Assembly: GCA_014654235.1 (NCBI GenBank)
Contig: JACWDH010000004.1
Span: 1 to 40,600, forward strand
DNA: 40,600 nucleotides
From: Pelagibacterales bacterium SAG-MED10
GTDB taxonomy: Bacteria > Pseudomonadota > Alphaproteobacteria > Pelagibacterales > Pelagibacteraceae
Reading direction: 5' to 3'
In this document: positions 1 through 8,896 of the stretch, one piece after another
Layout of the letters: each line of letters opens with the position of its first letter
How positions within the stretch are numbered: the first letter of the stretch is position 1
Notes under the pieces: model-generated
Seen by the model: the letters and a program-made list of their open reading frames with translations, nothing else
What the model was told of the DNA's origin: nothing
Databases searched by the model: none
Translations under genes and position numbers: made by a program

Positions 1-1
1 A

Positions 2-631
2 TCAAAAATAGTAAAACCAGTTGAAGTAAATCCTGATACCGACCAAAAATTTAAACGCGTGAATGGTAGCAGTGATGTAACAGTAGATGTAAGGTTGATG
101 TGTTCATCAAGTAAGGATTTAAAAAAAGAAATTGAGATTGGTAATTTTAGAGAAGATCTTTTTCACCGAATAAATGTATTTGAAATTAATGTTGAGCCGT
201 TGAGTCAAAGAATTTCTGATATCCCACTTTTAATAAATTATTTTTCAAAAAAAATATCTGAGAATTATAATATCAAAGAATTAAATATCGACGAGAACAA
301 CAGTTATATTTTAAATCATAATTGGCAGGGTAATGTTAGAGAGTTAAGAAATTTAATTGAAAGGATTGCTATATTGCAACCAGATACAAAAGATAAAATT
401 TCTAATATTATTAAAGAGTCTTTAAAAAATAATAATTTTGATGATCAAATTGCTGAAAATAGCCTATCTGTGCCATTAAAAGAGGCTAGAGAAAAGTTTG
501 AAAAGGAGTATTTAACTATCCAATTAAAAAAATTTAATGGAAATATTTCAAAAACAGCAATCTTTGTTGGTATGGAACGAAGTGCCTTACATAGAAAACT
601 TAAAGGCTTAGGAATTAAAGAATTTAATTAA
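2..631 (+). CDS. ntrX: Nitrogen-assimilation response regulator NtrX, C-terminal part (5' end off window)
   Basis: The reading frame is open from base 2, so the gene enters from the left; the first visible GTG (59) is an internal codon. What remains is the end of a sigma-54-type AAA+ domain (FREDLFHRINVF, then the WQGNVRELRNLIERI segment) followed by a C-terminal Fis-type helix-turn-helix with the NtrX-like string GMERSALHRKLKGLG. In the family the protein is the DNA-binding partner of the NtrY sensor kinase and controls nitrogen and redox genes. The stop overlaps the trkA start by one base (TAATG), as in other alphaproteobacteria where ntrYX precedes trkAH. The segment at bases 11-40 (KIVKPVEVNPDTDQKF) looks about six residues longer than I expect for this part of NtrX. 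That could be strain variation or a contig-end artefact. Confidence 0.9.
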   Translation, partial: SKIVKPVEVNPDTDQKFKRVNGSSDVTVDVRLMCSSSKDLKKEIEIGNFREDLFHRINVFEINVEPLSQRISDIPLLINYFSKKISENYNIKELNIDENNSYILNHNWQGNVRELRNLIERIAILQPDTKDKISNIIKESLKNNNFDDQIAENSLSVPLKEAREKFEKEYLTIQLKKFNGNISKTAIFVGMERSALHRKLKGLGIKEFN

Positions 632-2023
632 TGAACATTATTATTTGTGGTGCTGGAAGGGTGGGGTTTACTATTGCCAAACAATTAAGTGAACAAGGTC
701 ATTCTATAACTGTAATTGATACATCTAGTGAAGATATTAAAAAAATAGATGATGCTTTAGATGTTAAGGCAATTGTTGGTAAGGCAACTTATCCAACTAT
801 ACTTGAAAAGGCGAATGCAGCTGAAACAGATATGATCATCGCTGTTACCAGAAATGATGAAATTAATATGGTTATATGTCAAATCGCTTTTTCCATATTT
901 AATATTCCAAAGAAAATTGCAAGAATAAGGTCACAGGATTATTTAAATCCTAAGTTTACTACAGTTTATAATAAAGAAAATTTACCAATTGATGTAATTA
1001 TTTCACCAGAACTTGAAATTGCAAAATCAATTCAAAGAAAGTTAGAGGCTCCTGGAGCATTAGACAGTGTTCCTTTTGCAGATAATAAAATACGATTATT
1101 AGAAATTCTAATTAATGATGGTTGTAGTTTGATTAACATAAAGCTTAATGATCTAACAAAAAAATACCCTAATTTAGATGCAAATGTAATTGGAATTATT
1201 AGAGATGATAAGTTTTTAATTCCAAAAAAAAGAAGATGAAATTAGAAAAAATGATAAAATTTATGTAATTATTAATTCTTCTCAAACTGCTGAAACATTA
1301 GAAGCTTTTGGTCATACAGAAAAAGTATCTAAAAAAATTCTTATTGTTGGCGGTGGTAACATCGGTTTTAATCTTGCAAAGAATATTGAGGAAACGTTAG
1401 ATGCTGCAAGAGTTAAAATTGTTGAAAAAGACAAAGAGCGAGCAGAATTCCTTGCATCAGAATTAAACAATACAATAGTGATTAATGGCAACGGTTTAGA
1501 TGAAGAAGTGTTAGCGGAAGCAAATTTAGAGGAAGCTGAAACTGTCCTTGCTTTAACCAATGATGATGAGGATAACCTGATGGTTAGTGTTCTTGTTGAA
1601 AAATTTGCTAAAGATGAAAAAGAAATTGAAGATAAAAGAACGATGGCATTAGTCAATAAACCTAATTATTCTCTATTACAAGACTCTCTTAAAATTGATG
1701 ATTTAATAGATCCAAGAATGAATACTGTTTCTAGTATATTAAAACATGTTCATAAAGGCACCATAGAAACAGCTTACACAATTATGAATGGTGAATATGA
1801 AGTAATTGAAGCTGAAATTATCGAGACATCAGAATTAATTAATAAAGAATTGAAGAATTCAAATTTACCAGATGAGGTAAGAATTGGTGCAGTTTTAAGA
1901 GCAGATAAGATAATAATTCCCCGATCCGATTTTGTTTTTTTAAAAGAAGATAAAGTTGTTTTTTTGGCAAATAAAGACTCTATTTCAGTTGTGGAAAATA
2001 TTTTTAGAATTAGTTCAATCTAA
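631..2023 (+). CDS. trkA: Trk potassium uptake regulatory subunit TrkA (single-base frameshift)
   Basis: This is the cytosolic, NAD-binding gating subunit of the TrkAH potassium transporter. Two Rossmann (RCK) halves are visible: CGAGRVGFTIAKQL at the N-terminus and VGGGNIGFNLAKNI near residue 235. The frame is broken at a run of eight A (1224-1231). With seven A the reading goes from IIRDDKFLIPKK directly into EDEIRKNDKIYV and continues to 2023, giving about 463 residues, the usual TrkA length. Both parts are otherwise fully conserved, which argues for a sequencing error rather than a decayed gene. The start overlaps the ntrX stop by one base and trkH begins four bases after the stop, so the three genes probably share a transcript. 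Confidence 0.9.
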
Positions 2024-2027
2024 TTAA

Positions 2028-3435
2028 ATGGCACTATTCAGAGTTAAATATTTAAGTTTTTTTTTTATACTTGTCTCTATATTTTCTTTTTTTAATATAA
2101 TTTATTCTTATTATTTTAACTTATATCTCAACCTAAACACTTACTACGCAAGCTTAATAATTTCAGGATTAATAGGAATTTTTTTTTATTACTTAAAATC
2201 AAGTTTAAAAAAACCATCAATTTTTGAGAAGATTTTAACAGTACTACTTGGTTATATACTAATACCCTTAGTATTATGTATTCCATTTTATTTAAGTATT
2301 TATAATTTAACTTTTTTAAACTCAATTTTTGAGTCGGTATCAGGATTTACTTCAACTGGTTTTACTATTTTTGATAATATCAAGCATATAGACCAAGGCT
2401 TAATATTATGGAGATCTTCAATTCAATGGATTGGAGGATTATACTTTTTATTCTCGATAATTTTTCTTATCGATATTTATGATGAAAGTTTAAAAAAATC
2501 ATTAACAAATTTTTTATCTTTCAGTAGCTCTGAGATTTTAAAACAAACTATTAAAATTTTTTTTTTATATACCAGCTTAACCATTTTTATTTTTATTGTT
2601 TTAAATATATTTGGTATCAGAATATTTAACTCTCTTAATCTTGCAATGACAGCTATTTCCTCCGGAGGTTTTTTACCTGATAATGAGCTTTCAACGATTT
2701 TATTAACGAACACTCAAATAATTGTTTTCTCACTTTTAATGTTGATCTCTTTCTTTAGTATTTTTTTTACCTATAACTTAATTTTTTTAAGAAAAAAAAA
2801 TCTTAATTTTTTTTATGAAGATATTCACTTATTTTTGTATTTTTTAATATTGGTAAGTATTTTTTTTATTTTTTTTAGTTATGATAAAAATTTTTCATTC
2901 AACTTCTTAAATTTAGTTAGTAGTATTTCAAATATTGGCATTTCTTTAGAAGTAGAACAAAAAAACTTAAACTTAATCTATTTAATATTAGTAATAGTTG
3001 GTGGTTCTTTTTTTTCAACAAGTTCAGGATTAAGATTTTTAAAAAATTTACTCTCTTTCTAAATATTCAATCAATCAAATTCTTTCTTTTAGTAAACCTA
3101 ATAAAGTATTTATGAATAAGCTTATTTTTTCTAAAATTAATTTTGATACAGCTGATATTAATAAATATTTTTTAACCGTTTTAATATTTATTATTTCTCT
3201 TTTTTCATTAACAATTTTATTATCATTGAGTAATATTGAGTTTGAAAATGCATTTAAATTGGCAGTATTAACCTTAATGAATACGGTCAATTCTTCTGCT
3301 TATGGAATTAGTGATTTCGACTTTCAAAACTTACATTTTTTAACTAAATATTTTCTTATTTTTTTTATGATTATAGGAAGGGTTGAATTTTTATCTTTGT
3401 TATTGATAGCTAAAAAATTTCTTTTTAAATATTAA
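2028..3435 (+). CDS. trkH: Trk potassium uptake channel subunit TrkH (single-base frameshift)
   Basis: This is the membrane subunit of the Trk potassium system. The protein is dominated by hydrophobic helices and carries the repeated selectivity-filter loops of the TrkH/KtrB family: SGFTSTGFTIFDN, AISSGGFLPDN, ISNIGISLEV and VNSSAYGISDFDF. The frame stops at 3062, but removing one A from the six-A run at 3041-3046 restores RFLKIYSLSKYSINQ and reading continues to 3435, for about 468 residues in all, normal for TrkH. The fourth filter loop lies in the second part, so the uncorrected product would not be a functional channel. It follows trkA by four bases and tRNA-Arg lies just downstream. Confidence 0.88.
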
Positions 3436-3466
3436 TTTAGTATTATAACAGTATCATAATATTTGT

Positions 3467-3543
3467 GCGCCCTTAGCTCAGCTGGATAGAGCATCGGTTT
3501 TCTAAACCGAGGGTCGGAGGTTCGAATCCTCCAGGGCGCGCCA
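3467..3543 (+). tRNA. tRNA-Arg (anticodon TCT)
   Basis: A full cloverleaf can be folded. The acceptor arm GCGCCCT pairs with AGGGCGC, followed by G73 and an encoded CCA. The anticodon stem TCGGT/ACCGA encloses the loop TTTCTAA, giving anticodon TCT, which reads AGA/AGG arginine codons. The T arm is GGAGG-TTCGAAT-CCTCC. AGA is by far the commonest arginine codon in the neighbouring genes, which fits this AT-rich genome. Confidence 0.97.
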
Positions 3544-3673
3544 TCTTGTTCATTTTAGGTCATAATTATCCAGAAATTTATCTTGATGGTAAATATTTAT
3601 CATGCTTAAATTATGAATATTCAAAAGTAATTTTGAATTATTTGTTAACAAATAAAAAACAAAAGGAAGAATA

Positions 3674-4715
3674 ATGTTTAAATACTTAAAACAATTAACT
3701 TCTTTAGTCGCTATGGTTGCTGTGTTGTTTACTTTTACAACAGAAACTATGGCTGCTAAAAAATCTAAGACTCTTAAAAACACTCAAAAAAAGGGTTTTG
3801 TAAGATGTGGAGTATCTCAAGGTCTTCCAGGATTTTCTAATGCTGATGCTGCAGGAAATTGGACTGGTGTTGACGTTGATGTATGTAGAGCGGTAGCTGC
3901 TGCAGTACTAGGTGATGCAAGTAAAGTAAAATACACACCACTAAGTGCTAAAGAAAGATTTACTGCTTTAACTTCTGGTGAGATTGATATCTTATCAAGA
4001 AACACAACTTGGACTCTTTCTAGAGATGCTGATATCGGACTTACTTTCGTTGGAGTAAACTTCTACGATGGTCAAGGTTTCATGGTTAGAAAAAGTTCTG
4101 GTATTACTTCAACAAGCCAATTCAAAAAATGGTATCTCAGCTTGTACAAATATTGGTACAACAACTGAGTTAAATATGAGAGACTTCTTTAACTCCAAAG
4201 GAATTTCTTATACTCCAGTTGCTTTTGAAAAAGCTGATGAAGTCGTAGCTGCTTATGATGCTGGTAGATGTGATACTTACACTACTGACAAATCAGGTTT
4301 GGCTGCACAAAGAACTAAAATGTCTAATCCAGATGAGCACATCGTGTTACCTGAAACTATTTCAAAAGAGCCATTAGGCCCTGTTGTTAGACAAGGTGAT
4401 TCAGTATGGGAAGATATCGTAAGATGGTCTTTAAATACTATGATCGAGGCTGAGGAGTATGGAATTACTTCTGGTAATGCTGACATGATGAAAACTTCAG
4501 ATAACCCAGCTATTAAAAGATTAGTTGGTGCTGAAGGTGAAATGGGTGCTGCATTCGGTCTTGATAACGATTGGAACTACAGAATTATCACACAAGTTGG
4601 TAACTACGGTGAAAGTTATAAAAGAAATATAGCTGACACTGGTATTTTACCTGACAGAGGTCCAAATGAATTATGGACTAAAGGTGGTATTTTATACGTT
4701 CCACCATCAAGATAA
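3674..4715 (+). CDS. aapJ: General L-amino-acid ABC transporter, periplasmic binding protein (single-base frameshift)
   Basis: AapJ/YhdW-type solute-binding protein that captures amino acids in the periplasm for AapQMP. An N-terminal signal peptide (about residues 1-28, ending TETMAA) precedes the family strings FVRCGVSQGLPGFS, GNWTGVDVDVCRAVAAA and FTALTSGEIDILSRNTTWT. The frame breaks at a six-A run (4124-4129). With five A the reading is TSTSQFKNGISACTNIGTTTELN and continues to 4715, for about 346 residues, normal for this family. The start has a good ribosome site (AAAGGAAG). The gene is followed by a strong terminator before aapQ, as expected when the binding protein is made in excess over the membrane parts. 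Confidence 0.92.
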
Positions 4716-4733
4716 TTTAAGTTATAAATTGAT

Positions 4734-4765
4734 AAAAAGGGCTAGATTAATCTAGCCCTTTTTTT
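4734..4765 (+). terminator. Intrinsic terminator/attenuator between aapJ and aapQ
   Basis: The stem GGGCTAGA / TCTAGCCC with loop TTAA is extended by A-T pairs and followed by seven T. It lies 19 bases after the aapJ stop and 14 bases before the aapQ start. It is a textbook rho-independent terminator, probably leaky enough to let some transcription reach aapQMP. Confidence 0.9.
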
Positions 4766-4778
4766 AAAGTACTCTCAA

Positions 4779-5925
4779 ATGAAATTAAAAAAAATTCTTC
4801 CTCAGTTCTTAACTCTTTTATTTATAGTTTTAATTTTTGGTTTTTTTACCATGAATGCTCAAGAAAATATGGATACCAGAGGTATTGAGTTTGGCTTTGG
4901 TTTTTTTAAAACAAGAGGCATCATTTGATATTCAATTTTCTTTAATAGATTATGATGGGTCAAAATCTTATGCTAGAGCTTATTTAGTCGGTTTACTAAA
5001 CACCTTACTTGTATCTGTTATTGGTATTATTCTTTGTACTGTTTTAGGAGTGGTTATAGGTGTTGCAAGACTTTCACCAAATTATTTAATTAACAGAACC
5101 GCTAGTGTTTATATTGAATTTTTTAGAAATATTCCTTTATTACTTCAAATATTCTTTTGGTATTTTGCTGCATTAAGAGCACTACCTATGCCAGAAGATG
5201 CATCGTTACTTCTTGGCACATCATATATGACTATCAAAGGTCTTTATACACCAGCACCAATTTGGAAAAATTTTGATGTATTTTTGATATCGTTAATCAT
5301 ATCTTTAATAATAATCTTCTTTTTCAATAGATACGCCAAAAGAAAACAAGAGGAAGCAGGTATTCAGTATCCAAAATTCTTAATATCACTTGGTATTTTT
5401 TTAATAATACCAGCATTAACATTTATTTTTGGTGGAGTAGATTTACAGTGGAGTTTTCCAGAATTAAAACAGTTGGCCAAAACATCTTTTACTTATGAAG
5501 GAGGAGTAGGAATACCTCCAGAATTAATAGCACTAACTTTAGCGCTAACGCTTTATACAGCCACTTTTATTGCTGAAAACGTAAGAGCTGGAATTCAAGG
5601 AATAGGGAAAGGACAAAAAGAGGCTGCGGCATCTATAGGATTAACACCAGGACAAGTTTTAAAATTAGTTATCATGCCTCAAGCTCTAAGAATTATTATT
5701 CCACCTACAACAAATCAATATCTTAATTTAACGAAAAATTCTTCTTTAGCTGCAGCTATAGCTTATCCTGATTTAGTTTTAGTATTTGCTGGTACCGCAA
5801 TGATGCAAACAGGAAGAGCAATTGAAATAGTGGCTATTACAATGGCAACATATTTAACAATTAGTTTATCAATTTCACTATTTATGAATTGGTACAATAA
5901 ATCAATTGCTATTAAGGAAAAATAA
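4779..5925 (+). CDS. aapQ: General L-amino-acid ABC transporter, permease AapQ (single-base frameshift)
   Basis: Inner-membrane permease of the Aap system. The natural start is the ATG at 4779, giving an N-terminal membrane helix (LTLLFIVLIFGFFTM) and the conserved NMDTRGIEFGFGFL segment. One extra T in the seven-T run at 4901-4907 shifts this out of frame with the rest (KQEASFDIQFSLIDYDGS onward). Corrected length is about 381 residues, as usual for YhdX/AapQ. The cytoplasmic EAA loop that contacts the ATPase is intact (EAAASIGLTPGQVLKLVIMP). A start inside the second frame (4855) would give a nonsense N-terminus, so I reject it. The gene is followed after five bases by aapM. Confidence 0.9.
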
Positions 5926-5930
5926 AAATT

Positions 5931-7202
5931 ATGAGTAAAGTTAATTTATTAAAACCCAATAAAGAAAATATTAATTTATTTTTAGGTCTTGGAGTTTTAT
6001 TTTTCACATTAGGCATACTTGATTTTTATTTAAATAATTTTTATGAAAAAAATATAACTGGTTTTTTACCAGGTTTTATTAGTTTCTTTACGCCTCTAAT
6101 CTTTGGAATGATTGGTCTTCATTTTGTTAGAATTGAATTTTCGGGAATTAAAAAATTAGATGAATTAAACAAAAATATTAATACAAGTAACTTCAATGCA
6201 GCCCTTAGTTTTAGTATTATATTATTATTAATATTCTCAATACCACCATTACTAAACTGGTTTATTTTTGATGCAAATATTGCAGGTGACACCAAAGAAG
6301 CATGTACTGGAGGAGGAGCTTGCTGGGTTTACATCAAAGTATGGTTTAATAGATTTATGTATGGAATGTATCCTAATGCTGAGCAATGGAGAGTAAACGC
6401 TACATTCATAATTGTCTTAGTCTTTATGGGACTTGGTTATTTCTTTCCACTAAGATTTAAAAAATACCTAACATTATATTACGTAATTTTTTTACCAATA
6501 ATTTCATTTTTATTAATCTACTATTTGATATCTGGTGGTGAATTTGGTTTGGAATGGGTTGAAACTGGAGCATGGGGTGGTTTATCATTAACATTCATAG
6601 TCTCATTCTTTTCTTTAATCTTTTGTTTTCCAATCGGTATGATGCTGGCACTTGGTAGAAGATCTGATTTACCAGTTGTTAAATATTCATCATTAACTTT
6701 TATAGAATTTTGGAGAGGTGTACCGTTGATCACAGTATTATTTATGTCAGCTGTAATGTTCCCAATGTTTCTTCCTGATGGAACTTATGTTGATAAATTA
6801 ATTAGAGTTATTGCTGCAATTGTATTATTTGAAGCTGCATATACTGCTGAAGTTATAAGAGGAGGTCTTCAAGCTTTACCAAGAGGTCAATATGATGCTG
6901 CTAAATCTCTAGGGATGGGATATTGGAGATTACATTTGTTGGTTATCTTACCACAAGCACTTAAATTAGTTATTCCTGGTATTGCTAATACTTTTCTTGC
7001 ATTAGTAAAAGATACACCTCTTATATTTGTTGTTGGTCTTTTAGAATTAGCAGGTATGCTTGGTCTTGCAAAAACTAATCCTAAATGGTTAGGTTTCTCA
7101 ATGGAAGGGTATGTCTTTGCTGGAATAATTTTCTGGATTATTTGTTATTCAATGAGTAAGTATAGTTATAACTTAGAACTTAAGTACAAAACAGATAGAT
7201 AA
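5931..7202 (+). CDS. aapM: General L-amino-acid ABC transporter, permease AapM
   Basis: Second permease of the Aap/Yhd amino-acid transporter, 423 residues with multiple hydrophobic helices. The C-terminal half carries the binding-protein-dependent permease domain with the EAA loop (YDAAKSLGMGYWRLHLLVILP). The periplasmic loop rich in Gly and Cys (DTKEACTGGGACWVYIK) is typical of the YhdY/AapM branch. The gene sits five bases after aapQ and three bases before aapP, so the three are surely co-transcribed. AapQ and AapM should form a heterodimer gated by AapP. I see nothing abnormal in the frame. Confidence 0.95.
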   Translation: MSKVNLLKPNKENINLFLGLGVLFFTLGILDFYLNNFYEKNITGFLPGFISFFTPLIFGMIGLHFVRIEFSGIKKLDELNKNINTSNFNAALSFSIILLLIFSIPPLLNWFIFDANIAGDTKEACTGGGACWVYIKVWFNRFMYGMYPNAEQWRVNATFIIVLVFMGLGYFFPLRFKKYLTLYYVIFLPIISFLLIYYLISGGEFGLEWVETGAWGGLSLTFIVSFFSLIFCFPIGMMLALGRRSDLPVVKYSSLTFIEFWRGVPLITVLFMSAVMFPMFLPDGTYVDKLIRVIAAIVLFEAAYTAEVIRGGLQALPRGQYDAAKSLGMGYWRLHLLVILPQALKLVIPGIANTFLALVKDTPLIFVVGLLELAGMLGLAKTNPKWLGFSMEGYVFAGIIFWIICYSMSKYSYNLELKYKTDR

Positions 7203-7205
7203 AAA

Positions 7206-7940
7206 ATGTCAGAAGCAATTATACAAATCAAAGATGTAAATAAGTGGTTTGGAGACTTTCAAGTTTTAAGTGGAATAAATCTTGAGGTAATGCCTAAAGA
7301 AAAAATAGTAGTATGTGGTCCGTCAGGGTCAGGAAAATCTACTTTAATAAGATGCATCAACCGATTAGAGGAACATCAAGAAGGTAATATAATTGTTGAT
7401 GGCACAGAAATTTCAGAAGATACTAAGAATATTGAGCAGGTTAGAGCTGAAGTTGGTATGGTATTTCAACAATTCAATTTATTTCCACATTTATCTATAT
7501 TAGACAATTGTACGCTTGCGCCTATATGGGTAAAAAAATTGCCTAAAAAAGGAGCAGAAGAATTAGCCTTAAAACATTTAGAGAGAGTACAAATATTAGA
7601 TCAAGCTCAAAAATTCCCTGGTCAACTTTCTGGTGGACAACAACAACGTGTGGCTATTGCAAGAGCTTTATGTATGGAGCCAAAAATAATGTTATTTGAT
7701 GAACCAACATCAGCACTTGACCCTGAAATGATTAAAGAAGTACTAGATGTTATGGTAAATTTGGCTAATGAAGGTATGACAATGATTGTTGTTACACATG
7801 AAATGGGATTTGCTAAAGAAGTGGCAGATAGTATGATTTTTATGGATGAAGGAAAGATAGTAGAAAAGGCTGATACTAAAGAATTTTTTGCTAATCCAAA
7901 GAGTGAGAGAACTAAGCTATTTTTAAGTCAAATCTTATAA
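7206..7940 (+). CDS. aapP: General L-amino-acid ABC transporter, ATP-binding protein AapP
   Basis: Cytosolic ATPase of the polar amino-acid transporter family, 244 residues. Walker A is GPSGSGKST (about residues 38-46), the Q-loop lies in [13 protein letters not shown], the ABC signature is [15 protein letters not shown], Walker B is [13 protein letters not shown] and the switch histidine lies in VVTHEMGFA. All nucleotide-binding motifs are intact. It closes the aapQMP operon three bases after aapM. The 188 bases that follow up to the XRE regulator hold no gene I can support. Confidence 0.97.
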   Translation: MSEAIIQIKDVNKWFGDFQVLSGINLEVMPKEKIVVCGPSGSGKSTLIRCINRLEEHQEGNIIVDGTEISEDTKNIEQVRAEVGMVFQQFNLFPHLSILDNCTLAPIWVKKLPKKGAEELALKHLERVQILDQAQKFPGQLSGGQQQRVAIARALCMEPKIMLFDEPTSALDPEMIKEVLDVMVNLANEGMTMIVVTHEMGFAKEVADSMIFMDEGKIVEKADTKEFFANPKSERTKLFLSQIL

Positions 7941-8112
7941 CAAATTTTAACTTTTAGTTCAGATAAGGGTCAATTTCGATAAGCCTATTCTGAGTTTTTA
8001 ATGCTAACTTATGCTTGACAAGTTTTAAAATTATCTAAAAACCTTATGAAATATAAAAATTTTTCTATTGCAGGGAATTTAAATTTTCTATTGAATAAGA
8101 TTTTAAAATTTA

Positions 8113-8130
8113 ATTAAGAGGGGTCTTAAT
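8113..8130. promoter_or_regulatory. Inverted repeat over the ribosome site and start codon of the XRE regulator
   Basis: ATTAAGA-GGGG-TCTTAAT is a perfect 7-base inverted repeat. The GGGG loop is the core of the ribosome-binding site (AGAGGGG) and the first two bases of the start codon (8129-8131) lie in the right arm. It could be a DNA operator for the regulator itself or an RNA hairpin limiting translation. A related partial copy, ATTAAGACCC then TTAAAT, lies just after the gene near 8507-8521. Confidence 0.45.
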
Positions 8131-8500
8131 GGAGGATAATTTCAACAAACACTTAGGCAATAAGCTTAAGCTAAGAAGATTAGCTTTAGGTTTGACACAA
8201 ACTAAAGTAGCAAAAGCTATTAACGTAACATTTCAACAAATTCAAAAATACGAAAAAGGTACTAATGGGGTAAGTTCAATAAGACTATTGCAACTTTCAA
8301 ATTATTTAAAGGTTCCAATTAATTATTTCTTTGAAGATTTTTCAGAGTATCTAATTAATTTAGAAAAATCACAAGAAGGTCATATGAATGTAAATTATAA
8401 TTTTTTAACAAAATTATATTCAGAATTAACAGCTGATCAAAAATTAAAATTTAATAAATCTTTACAGGTTTCTTCAGTTGGAATTTCAAAAACTGGTTAA
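8129..8500 (+). CDS. XRE-family helix-turn-helix transcriptional regulator
   Basis: Small DNA-binding protein of 123 residues. Residues from about 10 to 65 form a Cro/CI-type helix-turn-helix: LGNKLKLRRLALGLTQTKVA, then the recognition region NVTFQQIQKYEKGTNGVSSI and the supporting helix LLQLSNYLKVPINYFF. This pattern matches short alphaproteobacterial regulators of the SinR/HTH_3 type, whose targets vary. The remaining 55 residues show no recognisable domain. A strong AGAGGGG ribosome site precedes the ATG and is held in an inverted repeat, suggesting autoregulation. It stands alone between the aap operon and two minus-strand tRNAs, so the context does not identify its targets. Confidence 0.88.
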   Translation: MEDNFNKHLGNKLKLRRLALGLTQTKVAKAINVTFQQIQKYEKGTNGVSSIRLLQLSNYLKVPINYFFEDFSEYLINLEKSQEGHMNVNYNFLTKLYSELTADQKLKFNKSLQVSSVGISKTG

Positions 8501-8572
8501 ATTAAAATTTTATTAAGACCCTTAAATTAATTTTATAATTTTATATTTATTTTTTTAGAGAAAATTTTTTTT

Positions 8573-8648
8573 TGGCTCCTCGGGCAGGACTCGAACCTGC
8601 GACCAATTGATTAACAGTCAACTGCTCTACCAACTGAGCTACCGAGGA
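8573..8648 (-). tRNA. tRNA-Asn (anticodon GTT)
   Basis: On the minus strand the acceptor arm TCCTCGG pairs with CCGAGGA, followed by G73 and encoded CCA. The anticodon stem GTTGA/TCAAT encloses the loop CTGTTAA with anticodon GTT. D- and T-arm sequences (AGCTCAGTTGGTAGAGC, GGTTCGAGTCC) are canonical. It is 49 bases from tRNA-Cys and in the same orientation, so the two are probably processed from one transcript. Confidence 0.97.
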
Positions 8649-8697
8649 ATGTAAAAAAGCAACTTACTTTTTTTTAAAACTAAAACAAGATTTATTT

Positions 8698-8771
8698 TGG
8701 AGGCAACGCCCGGAATCGAACCGGGATACAAGGATTTGCAATCCTCTGCGTAACCATTCCGCCACGTTGCC
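8698..8771 (-). tRNA. tRNA-Cys (anticodon GCA)
   Basis: On the minus strand GGCAACG pairs with CGTTGCC, followed by U73, the discriminator base expected for cysteine tRNA, and encoded CCA. The anticodon stem GAGGA/TCCTT holds the loop TTGCAAA with anticodon GCA. It lies upstream of tRNA-Asn on the same strand. Confidence 0.97.
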
Positions 8772-8896
8772 TTCTTGTTTTTTGACTTATAGCTACAGAT
8801 GCCTTTTTATATTAAATATTTTTCATTAGTCTATTAAATAACGATCTAAATTGATTATTGTTAATTTAGATTATTAAATTATAAACTTTAAGATCC

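Noticed and set aside
1224-1231. Programmed frameshifting in trkA and the other split genes
   Set aside because: The runs lack a downstream stimulatory structure, differ in sequence, and hit five unrelated genes always by one extra base, so sequencing error is the simpler reading.
1312-1656. Open frame on the minus strand inside trkA
   Set aside because: It lies opposite a conserved coding region and has low-complexity serine-rich composition typical of a shadow frame; there is no ribosome site or family match.
4068-4715. A second, separate protein beginning inside aapJ
   Set aside because: The apparent start is only an internal methionine in another frame; the real sequence joins the upstream part after correcting one A in the run at 4124-4129.
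8015-8049. TTGACA at 8015-8020 as a promoter for the XRE regulator
   Set aside because: No convincing -10 hexamer stands 16-18 bases downstream; TATCTA is too close and TTATGA too far. I do not claim a promoter.
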